NCBI GenBank assembly: GCA_036365515.1
Contig: CM070874.1
Location: 22,394,709-22,458,708, forward strand
DNA from: Torymus aiolomorphi
Taxonomy: Eukaryota > Arthropoda > Insecta > Hymenoptera > Torymidae
DNA length: 64,000 bases
Reading direction: 5' to 3'
Below are positions 41,794 to 52,512 of this stretch, piece after piece; positions within the stretch are counted from its first letter, which is position 1; each line of letters opens with the position of its first letter. A program made the translations under genes and the position numbers. The notes under the pieces are model-generated. The model was not told the origin of the DNA. It did no database searches and was given only the letters and a program-made list of their open reading frames with translations.

Positions 41794-43391
41794 CTATTGC
41801 GATACGCCTAATTTGTTTGCAAACGTTATAATGTTTTCAATTTCTCTTTGCCTGGCCGCGGCTAATTCCCCCATCAAAGTGTGATGTGTTTTATACGATC
41901 CGAAATTTGCCTCAAAATATTTAACTAGATCCGTCATATTAAGAAAAACTATCTCCTCCATTGACTTTGCTGCTTCACCCGTTAGCCGTCGCCTAATTAA
42001 TTTTACCAGGTCGGCTTCATTTGCTGCCGGAATCATGCTAATGGCTTCTCTTAAGCCGAATAAAAAGGTGCTAAGTGGAATATTACTACCGTTGTTCGGA
42101 ATTGTAGTACTCAAAGTGACCGCTAGGGGCAAGCATCGAGCGCGCAACTTTCAATGAAAAACATCACCCCACGTGCTTAAGTAGGGGCCTGCGCCACGCA
42201 CTCGCCGTCTACTCGCCAATCATTATTTTGGCTTTGCCTACACTTAAACATTGCTTTGCTTACACTTATACTTTTACTTGCCTTGTTTGCTTAAACTTTA
42301 TAGTGCATTTGTCTATAATTCGAGAAGCTCTCGTATTTTTTTCTGTACCACGTTGCTTACGTGCACAATATTACACATTATATTACGTTACCCGTACCTT
42401 TTGCCAATACTTACATTCCCTATTATTGCCTCGTCTTATTTTGAGAATAAGACACCTTACTACTTACATTTTTATCCAAAAGTACCTACGTTCACATTCT
42501 ATCTGCCATCAACCATACCTTCGGGAACAGTTATTTGCATAGACTCATAAAGTCTAATTCCATACTCTTTCTCCTCATTAACAAACCCTAACAATATAAA
42601 CTCCGTATACGTTCATTCCTATACAACCGTCAAATTTTGGTATGCAGTCTTGTACATCTTTAATCGACAAATTTTTTAATGGAGTTAAAGTTGCATTGGG
42701 GCGAAAAGAATTCATTGCGTTGGCAGTGTTGTTCTAACATTAGTAACTAAAGGCGTACTATGCCCCCTTCCCGCTGGTATGTGCGGAGTAAAATTAGCCG
42801 TATTTAATAAATTCGTATCGACAACCGTTTTATGCTGTGCATTAAGCACTTCTCCTGTGTTTCATACCGTTTTATACTGCATGGAGTCACCGTCTTCCGT
42901 TATTTCTTGATCAGATTTAATCAGGGGCAGAAGACTCCTGGTAATCAATTGTTTATCTACACTCGAGATTGCCTCCATAATTTCAATAACACTAATATTG
43001 TGATGCATAAATTCGCGTAAAATGTCTATCATGATTTCATCTTGACCAATTTTTTCAACTAACGCCCTATCCGCGGTTTCTGCGAGAGATAACTGCAACT
43101 TCTTAACATCGCGAATTCTTTCCGGCTTTACTTCCGACGCCGATTGATATCTAGCCCTGAAGATTGTTACTAACTCATTGAGCGTAGCCGTTACTAACGT
43201 AGGTCCTCTAAATTAAGGTATTTCCGCAAAATCTCCGTTGCTTCTGAATTCCTAGCGAAAGCACCGTGCAGTTGCCATTCTAACAATTTATTTATATTTT
43301 TCTTTTGAATGCTAGAGACGAAGAGAAAAAAAATATTTTTATAACTGTAGTATATATGTATGTAAAAAAAAAAATTTTTCACTATTTTCAC
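41794..43391 (-). pseudogene. Gag N-terminal and capsid fragments
   Basis: Capsid: 42147-41794 with FLFGLREAISMIPAANEADLVKLIRRRLTGEAAKSM and LVKYFEANFG, typical of the Retrotrans_gag fold. Further upstream, 43098-42862 (LREFMHHNISVIEIMEAISSVDKQL) and 43391-43194 (LEWQLHGAFARNSEATEILRKYL) are probable gag N-terminal pieces. Between them, about 42150-42860 has no usable minus-strand frame and carries many stops, so gag is heavily damaged there. Confidence 0.6.
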
Positions 43392-43397
43392 TTTTAT

Positions 43398-43415
43398 CCC
43401 GGAAGTGGGCCCCCA
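43398..43415 (-). promoter_or_regulatory. Candidate primer-binding site
   Basis: Two bases inside the 5' LTR, read on the minus strand, is TGGGGGCCCACTTCCGGG. It begins TGG, complementary to the CCA end of a tRNA; its first seven bases match a tRNA-Pro-type site. The remainder differs from the tRNA-Pro sequence I know, so the primer is uncertain. Confidence 0.5.
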
Positions 43416-43417
43416 AT

Positions 43418-44401
43418 TGTAACGTCAGTGTTACAATTCGGTTACGCCTACACGTAATAACCACGGGAGTAGGAACGCGTGAAAATAGCTAATCGGACTA
43501 CCAAAATAAACAATGCTAATGCGCGAAATTCATAAAGCGGCAAACGTCAGCGCCAGCGAACAATTAGAGAGACAGAAAAAAGATAAAGGATAGCGATCTA
43601 CAGAGTTACTTACTTTGGGGCGGTTGCGGTTGGCTCGTTCTCTCAGTTAGCCCTCGGCAGTCTCTGGACCCAAGTGCAGCTGGCGGTTCAAATGGCAGAA
43701 GGATAGGATCGTAGAAATAAAGTAACACTCAAAGATGCAATTATGTGTCGTTTATTAATTGCATAAAGTTACGTTACAACTGTTACACACTGATTGTAGT
43801 CGAGATATAATATCAACAATTATTCGCGAGTCTATAATCAGAGAAGCTTGATAATTATTCTAAGTTAGTTTCACACGAAAATATTATAAGTAAATTCGGC
43901 TCGAAAATATTCTAAGTCCGAATATGATAAATTAGTCGAAATTACTCTAGGTCCAAGTTACAAATTAAATAAGCGTCGGACAAGGGCTTCGCCCTACGAA
44001 ACAAAAAGAAAAAAGCTTCTGCCTCGAGTGGTGGCGCGAGCTGGCTTTTTATACCCGCGCTTCTATCTAGGGCATATACAAAGTGAGGGTTTTTTGGATA
44101 TATCATCTATGCATGGGGTGACAAAGGTTCGGGTGGGGGATAATAAGGTTACTCTGGTTCAAATGTGGCGCGTGCCAAGGACAAAGGTTGGATCGATAGG
44201 AGGTAATGCTATAGGTAAGGTAGGATTCGTTGGTGGAAGGTCATGTTACCGCCAGAGTAATTGTCTCTCGTAGGTAACCTTATTGCTAGTAGGTGGCGTT
44301 ACTGACAGGGAACTAGGACTCATGATAACATGAAGGAAAAAAGGTTGTAGGGTGGTAAGGATGGGTAGCGAGAGATGCGGTCAGTCGTGCTCCACGTGAC
44401 A
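43418..44401 (-). repeat. 5' LTR of the large Gypsy element
   Basis: 984 bp, TGT...ACA. In the transcription direction it contains TATAAAAAG (plus 44044-44052), followed by the presumed start region and an AATAAAC polyadenylation-type signal (plus about 43749). From about 43740 to 44280 it reads the same as the other LTR. ACGG follows at 44402-44405. The frame at 44028-44273 is only LTR sequence. Confidence 0.92.
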
Positions 44402-45965
44402 ACGGAATGAAAGAAATGCTAGAATGATTAAAAAAATTCATAGAGAGAAGAGGACTAGAACTGAACACGGAAAAATCATGCATGATGGAATTCAAAAAAA
44501 AGGAAGGAAAGGACATAGATAAAGAGTTCAAATGGAATGAAGAAGAAATTAAAACAGTGAGAGAAGCAAGATATCTTAGATATATACTGCAAAGTAACAA
44601 TGGGGACACCGAACATAACGAGTACCTTTCAGGGAAAGTAAATTTAATGCTGGGAAAAGTATGGAGCCAGGGAGAATGGAAGTTTAGAGAAGATTGGAGA
44701 AAAAGAATAAAACTGTTCGACGCACTAATAAAAAGTGTCATAAGCTACAGAGCGCAACTGTGGGAAAGAGTGGAAAGAATTAGAAAAATTGAAACTAGAC
44801 AAGACAACGCCAAGACACATGCTACACATGGAAAATGGCGATTCAAACAGAAAAAAGAGCCACGAAATTTGAAAAAAATGATAGAATGCGCACCAGGTAC
44901 AATAAGAAAAGAATGCATGAAAAGTATGACGAAAACCGGAACACAAACGGAAACAGAAACTAAAAGAAGGAACTTCTATGAAGACAAAGGCTGGGCACTA
45001 TCGGAAATAAATAGAAGACTAGAAAACGGAGAAACAATCTGGATATAATGAAACGAAAGGGGAAAGGACATAGAAAACAACGAAGAATAACGGAAATAAA
45101 AAAAATCAAGATTCGCCAGAGAGTTACAAGAAATAATGCTATTAGAAGAACTACCAGGATACATAGAATGCGCGACATGAATAAGAAAGAACTACAAGTA
45201 ATGGCAAGATTCAGATTGGGAAGTGAGAACAGAAGCACGGGATACTGGTGTAAAGAGGAAGAAAGGAAATGCAGGCTATGCAAAAGAGTGGAAAAACGGT
45301 GGAACACATAGTGGAACAATGTGAACTCACGAGAGAAGAAGGAATACTAAAAGAAATACTAAAAGGTGGAAGGAAAAACTTAGCAAGGCTACAAACAATA
45401 CTATGGAAAAGAAATAGAGAAGACATGAATAGATAGATTAATGAAGCTAAGGAAGAATGAAAAGGACGAGACCCAAGGAGAAGGAAATGCAGGAAGACCA
45501 CAAAAAGAAAATAGAAAAGGAGAACAAGGAATAGATAGAGTGACCTTAATGAAAGAAAAAATAGATAGACTACCAGAAGACAGAACGTGAAAGAAAGAGG
45601 TGAAAAAGAAAAGAAAAGATAAAGCTAAGGCAACAGAAGAAATGTGACGTAGAGTAATCATCAGTATGACGGAGAAACAGAAAATAGATAAAGAAAGAAA
45701 AGCGAAAAGATGGAAGAGCTAAAAAAGAGAAAAGAAAACAGAACCAAAGAAGATATAGACATGATAACCAAGAATACTGACACAAATACTCACTAATACA
45801 CACACAACAACACTTAATTAATAGTAAAATATACACAGCACATAAACAGAGATACTTACGCAGACACACACAATTTATCGAGATGGTTATTTAATATATT
45901 AAGGAATTTTTATATATTTCTAAAAATAAAAAACGTTAATAAAGACTATTATTATTACATTTATG
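44402..45965 (+). pseudogene. LINE 3' part: RT thumb to C-terminal zinc motif and 3' end
   Basis: Continuation of the LINE interrupted at 23454, beginning NGMKEMLE-type coding directly after the duplicated ACGG. It shows FIERRGLELNTEKSCMMEF, ARYLRYILQSNNGD, LFDALIKSVISYRAQLWE (44482-45048), then VMARFRLGSENRS and a C-terminal RKCRLC Cys motif (45184-45290). Frameshifts near 45045 and 45310 and stops later break it. The 3' end appears to be the AATAAAGACTATTATTATTAC tract at about 45937-45960. Confidence 0.85.
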
Positions 45966-46909
45966 AACATTGATCACTTTTTAAGAATACAATAATATTT
46001 GTATGAGGTTGATACATCACTACGTTATTTTTTATCAGTGAGACTTTAATCCCTCGAGAAAAGTACAGGCTGAGCTTATTCCATAAGTATTCAAAAAAAT
46101 TCACCAGCTTGAATATGATTTTCAACTAGATAGATGATCTATTAAAATCACAATTACTTTTTTATTTTGAAGAATTAACTTCAAAACATAATACCTTTTT
46201 CGTACTTTTTGAGCAATACTATCTAAAACATCTTAGTTGTTGGTTCCTAACAGCTCTTGTCCCATTTTGAGAATCTATAGAATCTTGTATACACATTGGA
46301 GAATCAAATCAGGATAATTCTAAGTTATTTTCTTGTACAGGACGATTGTAAATTTCCATTTCATCAGGACGTTGTTCATAATATGCAAAAATTACTAAGA
46401 ACTCCTCTGAAACATTTTGACGTCTTCCACCGTGAGAAAATTATAAAATTAGATTAACTGAGCACTTTTATTTGTTGAAATTTTCACAACAATAACACAT
46501 CATTTTTTCTTTTTTCTGTATTTTAATGTTCATATTTTGCATAATCCTTTAATTGGTGTTTAAGTAAATGTGTACAACAGCACACCACTAATATCGACTA
46601 AGTTTCTTGAAGTATAGACAAAAAATGCTTTTTTTTTAACCAAGGCTATGAATAATTTTAATATTCTTACTCATGTGTGTTGATTTCCTAAAAAATACAA
46701 TAGAATAAATATCTTACCAGCAACTATTTTAGATCTATTTTCTGTAGGTCATATGTATGAACAGTAAACTGTGTTTTACTTGTAAATAACAAATCAGATA
46801 CCATGAAATAGTGATAGTTATTATATATGATCTTATCCTTATAATTGACCGCAAGTAGCTAATAATTTTTTAAAATATAGAATTATTAAAATTCGTCATT
46901 GGATAATCA
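45966..46909. repeat. AT-rich dispersed repeat, no gene
   Basis: 46100-46250 and 46390-46630 match 12610-12760 and 11745-11960 respectively in the same orientation, but with their order exchanged. No coding feature is supported in the rest of the interval. Confidence 0.5.
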
Positions 46910-47149
46910 TGTTAGCGGCTACCGCTCGCTACAGCCCTGAAGACGTATTGTAAGCGTAGGTAAGGGAGGGGAGAACTCCCCGTACTCGAGTTGACGAAAA
47001 CCATTATATAGTTAGATAGAGACGGACCGCGGGCGACATGTACTCTGTTCCGGAGACCGTGAAAGTAATAAAGTGATTAACTATAGTCTAATCTCCGTCT
47101 TTTCTTGAACGTCCTGCCCACAATCTGCGTTCGCAGCCCTACATCAATA
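46910..47149 (+). repeat. 5' LTR of the small Gypsy element
   Basis: About 240 bp. It contains ATTATATAG (about 46993), a probable TATA element, and AATAAAG (about 47069). The right LTR differs by a few substitutions and small indels (CCCGTACTC against CCCGCACATACTC). The primer-binding site after the LTR is unclear. Confidence 0.9.
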
Positions 47150-47290
47150 GCTTCAGAAGTGGGATCGAAAAGTGAAAGACATTTAAGTATAGAAGTGAAA
47201 AGTGAGTTAAAAAAAAAAAAAGAGAGAGCAAAGGAAAGATAAAGTGAAAGACATTAAAGTTATAGAAGTGAAAAGCAAATTGGAATTAAG

Positions 47291-48808
47291 ATGGAAGGTT
47301 ACGTCCAGAAGTTGGAAGCTCTGGTGGCTCTGCAGCGCGACGAGCATGTGAGATTCGAGCAGACAATGGATAGTATGCTTTCGCAACTCACGCAGATGAT
47401 GCAACTACTAGATTCCAGGGATCGTGAAATCGTTCATTTACGAGAAGCGGCACATCAACCATGCGATAATCAGGTAATCTGGCCGGCACCAGTAGCGGTC
47501 GGGAGAAGAATTCCCTACTCTGAAATCGCCCCGCAAATCCCACAATTCTCGTTTGGAGAAGACTCGATGATGAGTTTGGAATCCTGGTTAAGGCGCGTCA
47601 GAAGCGTGAAGGAGGCCTATAACCTAGAAGATGATGTCGTCAAAATGATAGCTACGAACAAATTCTCGGGCAAAGTTCGACAATGGTATGAAACGCAGGA
47701 GAATCTCTGGTCGTTGGACTGGGAAGAAGTCGTGGAGCAATTAACGAGTGTTTTTTCTGAAGTAAAGGACGTCGCGAAGCTCATCGAAGCTATGCGTGCA
47801 CGTAGATGGAAACGGAGTGAGAGGCTCGAGGATTATTACATCGATAAATTGAGTTTAGCCAAGAGGGCCGATCTGTTGGATGCAGAGATCATCCCACACA
47901 TAATGAGAGGTATCAATAATTTTACGATAAGAGCCCAATTGGCCTCGGGGCAATATACTACTTTGTACGAATTATTCAAAGCAATGAAAGGTATTTCATT
48001 AGCTGTTTGCGAGGAAGATAAGGAATTTTCTAGAGATTTTACAAAACCCAGACCCATGTTTACATACGGCGCTAAGAGGAACCAAGGTCAAGACAATAAG
48101 AGATGTTTACAAGACAAGACGAAGGATTCACCGAATTTTGTAAGTAGTAGGTATACAAGCCTACAGAATAACAATCACGGGCTTGTCTGTTATAACTGTG
48201 GGTTAGGCGGACACATCGCTCGTTTCTGTACCGAGGAAAGTTCCCAAATGAAGAGAAATGACAAAAAAGTGGAAAATGGTGTCATGAGTATCGAGACACT
48301 CTCGATGCCGAGGAATTCGACAGCATACTGCAGGGACGTGAAAGTGCAACACTCTGAATTACGTGCCTTGCTTGACACGGGCAGCACCTTTAATCTGATT
48401 AAAGAACATTCACTTAGATTTACAGAGTTCACGGAGGATCCGTGCGAGGAGCGACTTCTGCGAGGGTTTGAAAACCGCCTAATTCATTGTAGCCGCACCG
48501 CTACTTTCAAGGGCGCTATTGATGGTACAGAATACGCCATTCCAGCACTGGTGGTTCCAACCGAGGCGATGACTTTTGATGTGGTACTGGGACAGGCATT
48601 TCTAGATTCGGTCCCTTGGAGAAGAGAGTCTGACCGGATAGTATTCGGCCAAGAAACAGACAACGATGATGAACATCGAGGTGGTTTCTTTCGAACCGCC
48701 GATCGTCGCCAACCCTTTGCTCTCCAAGGAGCAGAGGGCGATCATCACCGAGGCAATTCACTCCTGTATAAGACACCGAGATCAACAGACACAACCTTGT
48801 CCAGTTAA
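47291..48808 (+). CDS. Gag-protease polyprotein, 505 aa
   Basis: The structural polyprotein that packages the RNA, with the protease that matures it. Residues 1-60 form a probable coiled coil (LEALVALQRDEHVRFEQTMDSML...). The capsid region spans about 80-240 (WLRRVRSVKEAYNLEDD, KFSGKVRQWYE, LEDYYIDKLSLAKRADLLD). A single zinc knuckle CYNCGLGGHIARFC lies at residues 300-313. The retropepsin active site is D362 in LLDTGSTFNLI. The last 50 residues lie in a region that overlaps RT in another frame by about 140 bp, so either a programmed shift or a mutation links gag-pro to RT. The first ATG of the frame was chosen; it follows the LTR by 140 bp. Confidence 0.88.
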   Translation: MEGYVQKLEALVALQRDEHVRFEQTMDSMLSQLTQMMQLLDSRDREIVHLREAAHQPCDNQVIWPAPVAVGRRIPYSEIAPQIPQFSFGEDSMMSLESWLRRVRSVKEAYNLEDDVVKMIATNKFSGKVRQWYETQENLWSLDWEEVVEQLTSVFSEVKDVAKLIEAMRARRWKRSERLEDYYIDKLSLAKRADLLDAEIIPHIMRGINNFTIRAQLASGQYTTLYELFKAMKGISLAVCEEDKEFSRDFTKPRPMFTYGAKRNQGQDNKRCLQDKTKDSPNFVSSRYTSLQNNNHGLVCYNCGLGGHIARFCTEESSQMKRNDKKVENGVMSIETLSMPRNSTAYCRDVKVQHSELRALLDTGSTFNLIKEHSLRFTEFTEDPCEERLLRGFENRLIHCSRTATFKGAIDGTEYAIPALVVPTEAMTFDVVLGQAFLDSVPWRRESDRIVFGQETDNDDEHRGGFFRTADRRQPFALQGAEGDHHRGNSLLYKTPRSTDTTLSS

Positions 48809-49364
48809 GCTTCAGATCCATCTAAGAAGTGACAAGCCTGTACGTGTGCGACCAAGAAGATTCCCGATCCACGAAGAGAAGGTCATCCAGGATATCGTTG
48901 AAGATTGGTTGAAGAAGGGGTACATCAGATCAAACAACTCGGAGTATGCGAGCCCCGTGACGCTTGCGAAGAAGAACAACGGTGAATATAGACTCTGCGT
49001 TGATTATCGCGAACTGAATAAGATAACTGTTCCGATGGTGCGTCCCATCCCGCACATTGACGATTTATTGTTGTGCTCCGGTCGGAACCGTTATTTTTCA
49101 CGTATAGATTTGAAGGACGCTTTCTTACATGTTCCTGTAGACGAGAGTTCGTGTAAGTATTTAGCTTTTATAACAACAGGGGGTCAATACGAATTTTTGG
49201 TAGTTCCGTTTGGTTTTCACAACTCACCTTTGATCTTTGCGGAGTTCATAGATTATATTTTTCGTGATTTAATTAGAGGGGGGAAAGTTTGTATTTTCTT
49301 TGACGACATTTTAATCGCTACTGATACAGTGGAGGAGAACATTGGGATAATTTTAGAGCATTGA
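48666..49364 (+). CDS. Gypsy reverse transcriptase domain, truncated
   Basis: RT core: RVRPRRFPIHEEKVIQDIVEDWLKKG, SNNSEYASPVTLAKK, RLCVDYRELNKIT, first Asp D148 in SRIDLKDAFLHV, FVVPFG-like LVVPFGFHNSP, and D213-D214 in CIFFDDILIA. It ends early at a TGA after ENIGIILEH. The usual 30 or so residues that follow, leading to ELEYLGYK, are missing or shifted (coding resumes near 49385). The true N terminus is probably fused to gag-pro. Confidence 0.88.
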   Translation: MMNIEVVSFEPPIVANPLLSKEQRAIITEAIHSCIRHRDQQTQPCPVKLQIHLRSDKPVRVRPRRFPIHEEKVIQDIVEDWLKKGYIRSNNSEYASPVTLAKKNNGEYRLCVDYRELNKITVPMVRPIPHIDDLLLCSGRNRYFSRIDLKDAFLHVPVDESSCKYLAFITTGGQYEFLVVPFGFHNSPLIFAEFIDYIFRDLIRGGKVCIFFDDILIATDTVEENIGIILEH

Positions 49365-49384
49365 TAAATGTTCATTTGTTACAA

Positions 49385-50030
49385 CAGAGCTCGAGTACTT
49401 GGGATACAAATTGAAGCAAAATGAAATTAAGCCGGGCAGTTTAAAAACCGCGGCAGTTAAAAGTTTTTCTATTCTTCGAACTCTGAGGCAATTGAGAGGA
49501 TTTTTGGATATTTCCGAAAGTTTATATCGAATTTTGCTTCTATCGTAGCGCCCTTGACTGAACTTTTGCGGAAGAACGCCAAGTTTGAACTTGACGAAAA
49601 ACATATTCAGATTATGAATCATTTAAAAATTCTTATGATGTCAGAGCCTATTTTAAAAGTTTTTGATTTTTATAAGGAGACTGAAGTCCATACAGATGCG
49701 AGTTCACACTGCTATGGCGCGGTTATGCTTCAGAAGCAGAACGACGGGGAATTCCACCCGGTTATTATTTTAGCGCAAAAGCAACAGACGCGGAGCGTAA
49801 GCTTCATAGTTTTGAAGTCGAGACCCTAGCGATTGTAAAGGCTCTCGAGCGATTTCGGATATACTTAATAAGAAAGCGATTCACACTCGTGACTGATTGT
49901 AAGGCATTAAAGCAGACACTCGAAAAGAAGGACGTAAATGCGAAAATCTGTCGCTGAAGTCTTAGGCTCCAGGAGTTTGACTTTGCTATTCAGCATCGGA
50001 AGGGCGAGCAACTGCCTCACGTCGATTCTT
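49385..50030 (+). pseudogene. RT thumb and RNase H, frameshifted
   Basis: Successive frames give ELEYLGYKLKQNEIKPG, then LRQLRGF, then (49554-49829) FELDEKHIQIMNHLKILMMSEPILKVFDF and the RNase H start VHTDASSHCYGAVMLQ. Later frames contain the remaining RNase H words (TLVTDCKALKQT near 49890, FAIQHRKGEQLPHVDSLSR at about 49983-50038), followed by integrase. At least three frame changes are required. Confidence 0.85.
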
Positions 50031-51375
50031 TGAGTAGATGTTTTGATGTCAACACCGTCACGTTCGAACAAACTGATGACTTATTAGCATTAGCACAAAA
50101 GACTGATACTGGAATAAATGACTTAAAATCACGGGTAGAAAAGGGAGATAAAGCCGTGTCGGATTATGAAATAATTAACAATAAGTTGTTTAAGATTTTA
50201 AAAGACAGGAAATTACTTGTGGTACCACGTAATATGCGTCGAGAGTTAGTTCTTCGAATTCATAATAATATAGCTCATTTAAGCGTTGACAAAACTTGTG
50301 AAGAGTTGAAGCGTAACTACTACTTTGTAAACATGCGTAAGTATGTACGGAAGTGTTTGGCAAATTGCGTAAAATGTCTGGAGTACAATCGGAAGGCGAA
50401 CGTAAGTGAAGGGTATCTCCATCCTATCGATAAGGGTAGTCAGCTGTGGGATACCGTCCATATCGATCACGTAGGTCCCCTCGTGAAGTCGTCGTACGGA
50501 TATAAACATATCTTTGAATTGATCGATGCCTTTTCTAAATTCATAGTTTTACAACCTACAAAGTCGACATCGTCCCTCGAAGTAGTCAAAATTCTGAACG
50601 GGTTGTTTAGCATCTTTGGGTTTCCAAAACGAATTATTTCTGATAGGGGCACTGCGTTTACAAGTAACGAGTTTGAGGAATTTTGCGAGACCCAAGGAAT
50701 CGAGCATGTTAAAATCGCCTTTAAAACGCCAAAGGCAAACGGTCAAATTGAAAGATACAACCGGACGCTTATGCCGGCTATTTGCAAGTTATGCGTTGCC
50801 CCTAACAAGTGGCCAGAAACCCTAGGACAAATTCAGATCGCGTTAAACAGCACGGTACAGAAACGACAGGACACACATCGGCCGAGGTGATGTTCGGGAC
50901 TAATTTACGTCGAGGTAAGATCGATGTTGTGGAAGAAGGATTAGGGGAGGAACTGCTGTATGATAGCCACGAGCGTGAGCATTTAGAAATTTGCGAGCAA
51001 GTTGTAGATAACATTCGGAAGAGTCAAGAACAAACGGCTAAAGCTTACAATCTGCGCCGGAAACCGTTCCAGGAGTATACCTCGGGTGATAATGTTATGA
51101 TACAACCTTCGGTTCTTGACGTGCAGGGCTGCTCTAAACTTAGCAAGAAATTTGTAGGGCCGTATCAGATTATTAAAAGGCTAGATCGAGATCGATATTT
51201 TGTCGACAACATCCCCGGCTACCCGATGAAACAAAAGTTGTATGAATCAATTCTATCCCCCGAACGGCTAAAGCCCTGGATCAGGATTGTAGGAAATTCC
51301 TCAAACGACGAAACGTCAGCATTAGATGGCGATGATGAGGAGGAATTCGTTAGTCAGAAAAGGCCGAGCTGTTAG
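50030..51375 (+). pseudogene. Gypsy integrase, one frameshift near 50870
   Basis: Zinc HHCC domain: H78, H83, C113 and C116 of the first piece. Catalytic D146 (VHIDHVGPL), D205 (ISDRGTAF) and E241 (NGQIERYN) give DD35E. The frame ends at 50890 and coding continues from the overlapping frame (50809-51375) with TSAEVMFGTNLR, a coiled region and a C-terminal LSKKFVGPYQIIKRLDRDRYFV module. The stop codon TAG lies inside the first bases of the 3' LTR (TGTTAG). Confidence 0.9.
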
Positions 51376-51616
51376 CGGCTACCGCTCGCTACGGCCCTGA
51401 TGACGTTATTGTAAGCGTAGGTAAGGAAGGGGAGAACTCCCCGCACATACTCGAGTTGACGAAAACCATTATATAGTTAGATAGAGACGGAACGCGGGCG
51501 CCGCATGTACTCTGCTCCGGAGACCATGGAAGTAATAAAGTGATTGACTATAGTCTAATCTCCGTATTTTCTTGAACGTCCTGCCCACAACCTGCGTTCC
51601 CAGCCCTACCTCAATA
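51370..51616 (+). repeat. 3' LTR of the small Gypsy element
   Basis: 247 bp, a near-copy of the 5' LTR, preceded by AGAAAAGG, which might be part of the polypurine tract. The integrase ORF ends in its first six bases. Confidence 0.9.
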
Positions 51617-52146
51617 ATCATAACACCTAATCTAGAATAAAAATGGATAATAATATTTGTATAGTTATAATAACAAAAAACAAAAATTTATATTGTTTGT
51701 CATACGCTGATTTACCTTATCTCCACCTCAACATTTGTTAAATCAGTTGCTCTTTTTGTTATTTGTTATTATTAGTTTTCAAATCCAATTCAAAATCGAA
51801 TTTTTTCAATGACACCAAAAAAATCTCTTATATAATCTGTAAAAATACAAAAATTCCCACAAAGTATCAATATTTTAAAAATAAATTAAAAAATTTAAAG
51901 TCATGTCCCTGTTGGAAAAAGTTGATAGAAATCAATAGGAGTCGATAGGATTCACCATTGACGTCGATTAAATTCTTATCGACTTGAATGGTAAATCTTA
52001 ATTCTATTTTCTGCATTAGAACTTGATAAAATACGATAAGATCTATATAAGTAAATGAAAGTCGATAAAACTCGAAATAAAAAATTAAAATTGAAATTAA
52101 TAAACTCACCCTGGTAGAAAATAACTCAAATAAAATGGCTTATCTA

Positions 52147-52512
52147 TCAACTGTTTATAAGGTCCAAGTAGCCGATGGCGATTTCGAGGTAGTGCGATCG
52201 GTAGCTTTTTGCGTCTAGGTGTAGAAAATCATTGTCCGTAAGGTTCAGGTAGTCCAGCCAGCCGATGACGGTGTGTAGGTAGAACGCTTTGTAGCTTTTT
52301 ATGTTTAGGTGTAGAAAATCATTGTCCGCGAGGTCCAGATGATCCAGGCAGCCGATGACGGTATCTAAGTAGTGTGTCCCGTAGCATTTAGTGTTGAAGT
52401 GAATAAAATCATTGTCTGCGAGTCCAGGTAGTCGATGAAGCCGATGTCGGTGTAGGTAGTGTACTCCGTAGCTTTTAACTGGCACGTCCACCTGGACCTC
52501 ACATATAATCAT
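52147..52512 (-). CDS. LRR-like repeat ORF, minus arm (121 aa)
   Basis: An open frame of about four 30-residue units of the form LDHLDLADNDFLHLN.KSY and a Tyr/Leu-rich half (YLHTVIGW). LxxLxLxDNDFLxL fits the leucine-rich repeat core LxxLxLxxNxF. Without a signal peptide or caps it is doubtful as an independent gene; the frame ends where the left TIR begins. It is diverged from the plus-strand set but of the same unit. Confidence 0.4.
   Translation of the reverse strand: MIICEVQVDVPVKSYGVHYLHRHRLHRLPGLADNDFIHFNTKCYGTHYLDTVIGCLDHLDLADNDFLHLNIKSYKAFYLHTVIGWLDYLNLTDNDFLHLDAKSYRSHYLEIAIGYLDLINS

Larger units (their letters stand above)
23455..44401 (-). mobile_element. 20.9-kb Gypsy-class LTR retrotransposon with two env-like genes
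   Basis: Direct LTRs at 23455-24478 and 43418-44401 begin TGT and end ACA, and are flanked by ACGG at 23451-23454 and 44402-44405, a 4-bp duplication as expected for Gypsy integrases. Coding sequence runs on the minus strand: 5' LTR (43418-44401), gag, PR-RT-RNaseH-IN, a chuvirus-like glycoprotein, unrecognised ORFs, an F-type Env and 3' accessory ORFs, then the 3' LTR (23455-24478). A 3.5-kb DNA transposon (26144-29689) is nested in the second env; without it the element is about 17.4 kb, long for Gypsy. The element interrupts a LINE exactly after the YADD motif. Several frameshifts and stops make it non-autonomous now. Confidence 0.93.
46910..51616 (+). mobile_element. 4.7-kb Gypsy LTR retrotransposon without env
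   Basis: Direct LTRs at 46910-47149 and 51370-51616 start TGTTAGCGGCTACCGCTCG and enclose gag-protease, RT, RNase H and integrase on the plus strand. ATCA lies before the left LTR (46906-46909) and after the right LTR (51617-51620), a 4-bp duplication, if the LTR ends TCAATA. If instead it ends in CTCA, the matching flank would be seven bases (ATAATCA). No env follows integrase. RNase H and the RT end carry lesions, so the copy is not autonomous. Confidence 0.92.

Noticed and set aside
23455..44401. Two separate LTR elements placed side by side
   Set aside because: Only one LTR pair with a shared ACGG duplication is seen and all genes read in one direction; no internal LTR was found, although an old one could be missed by eye.
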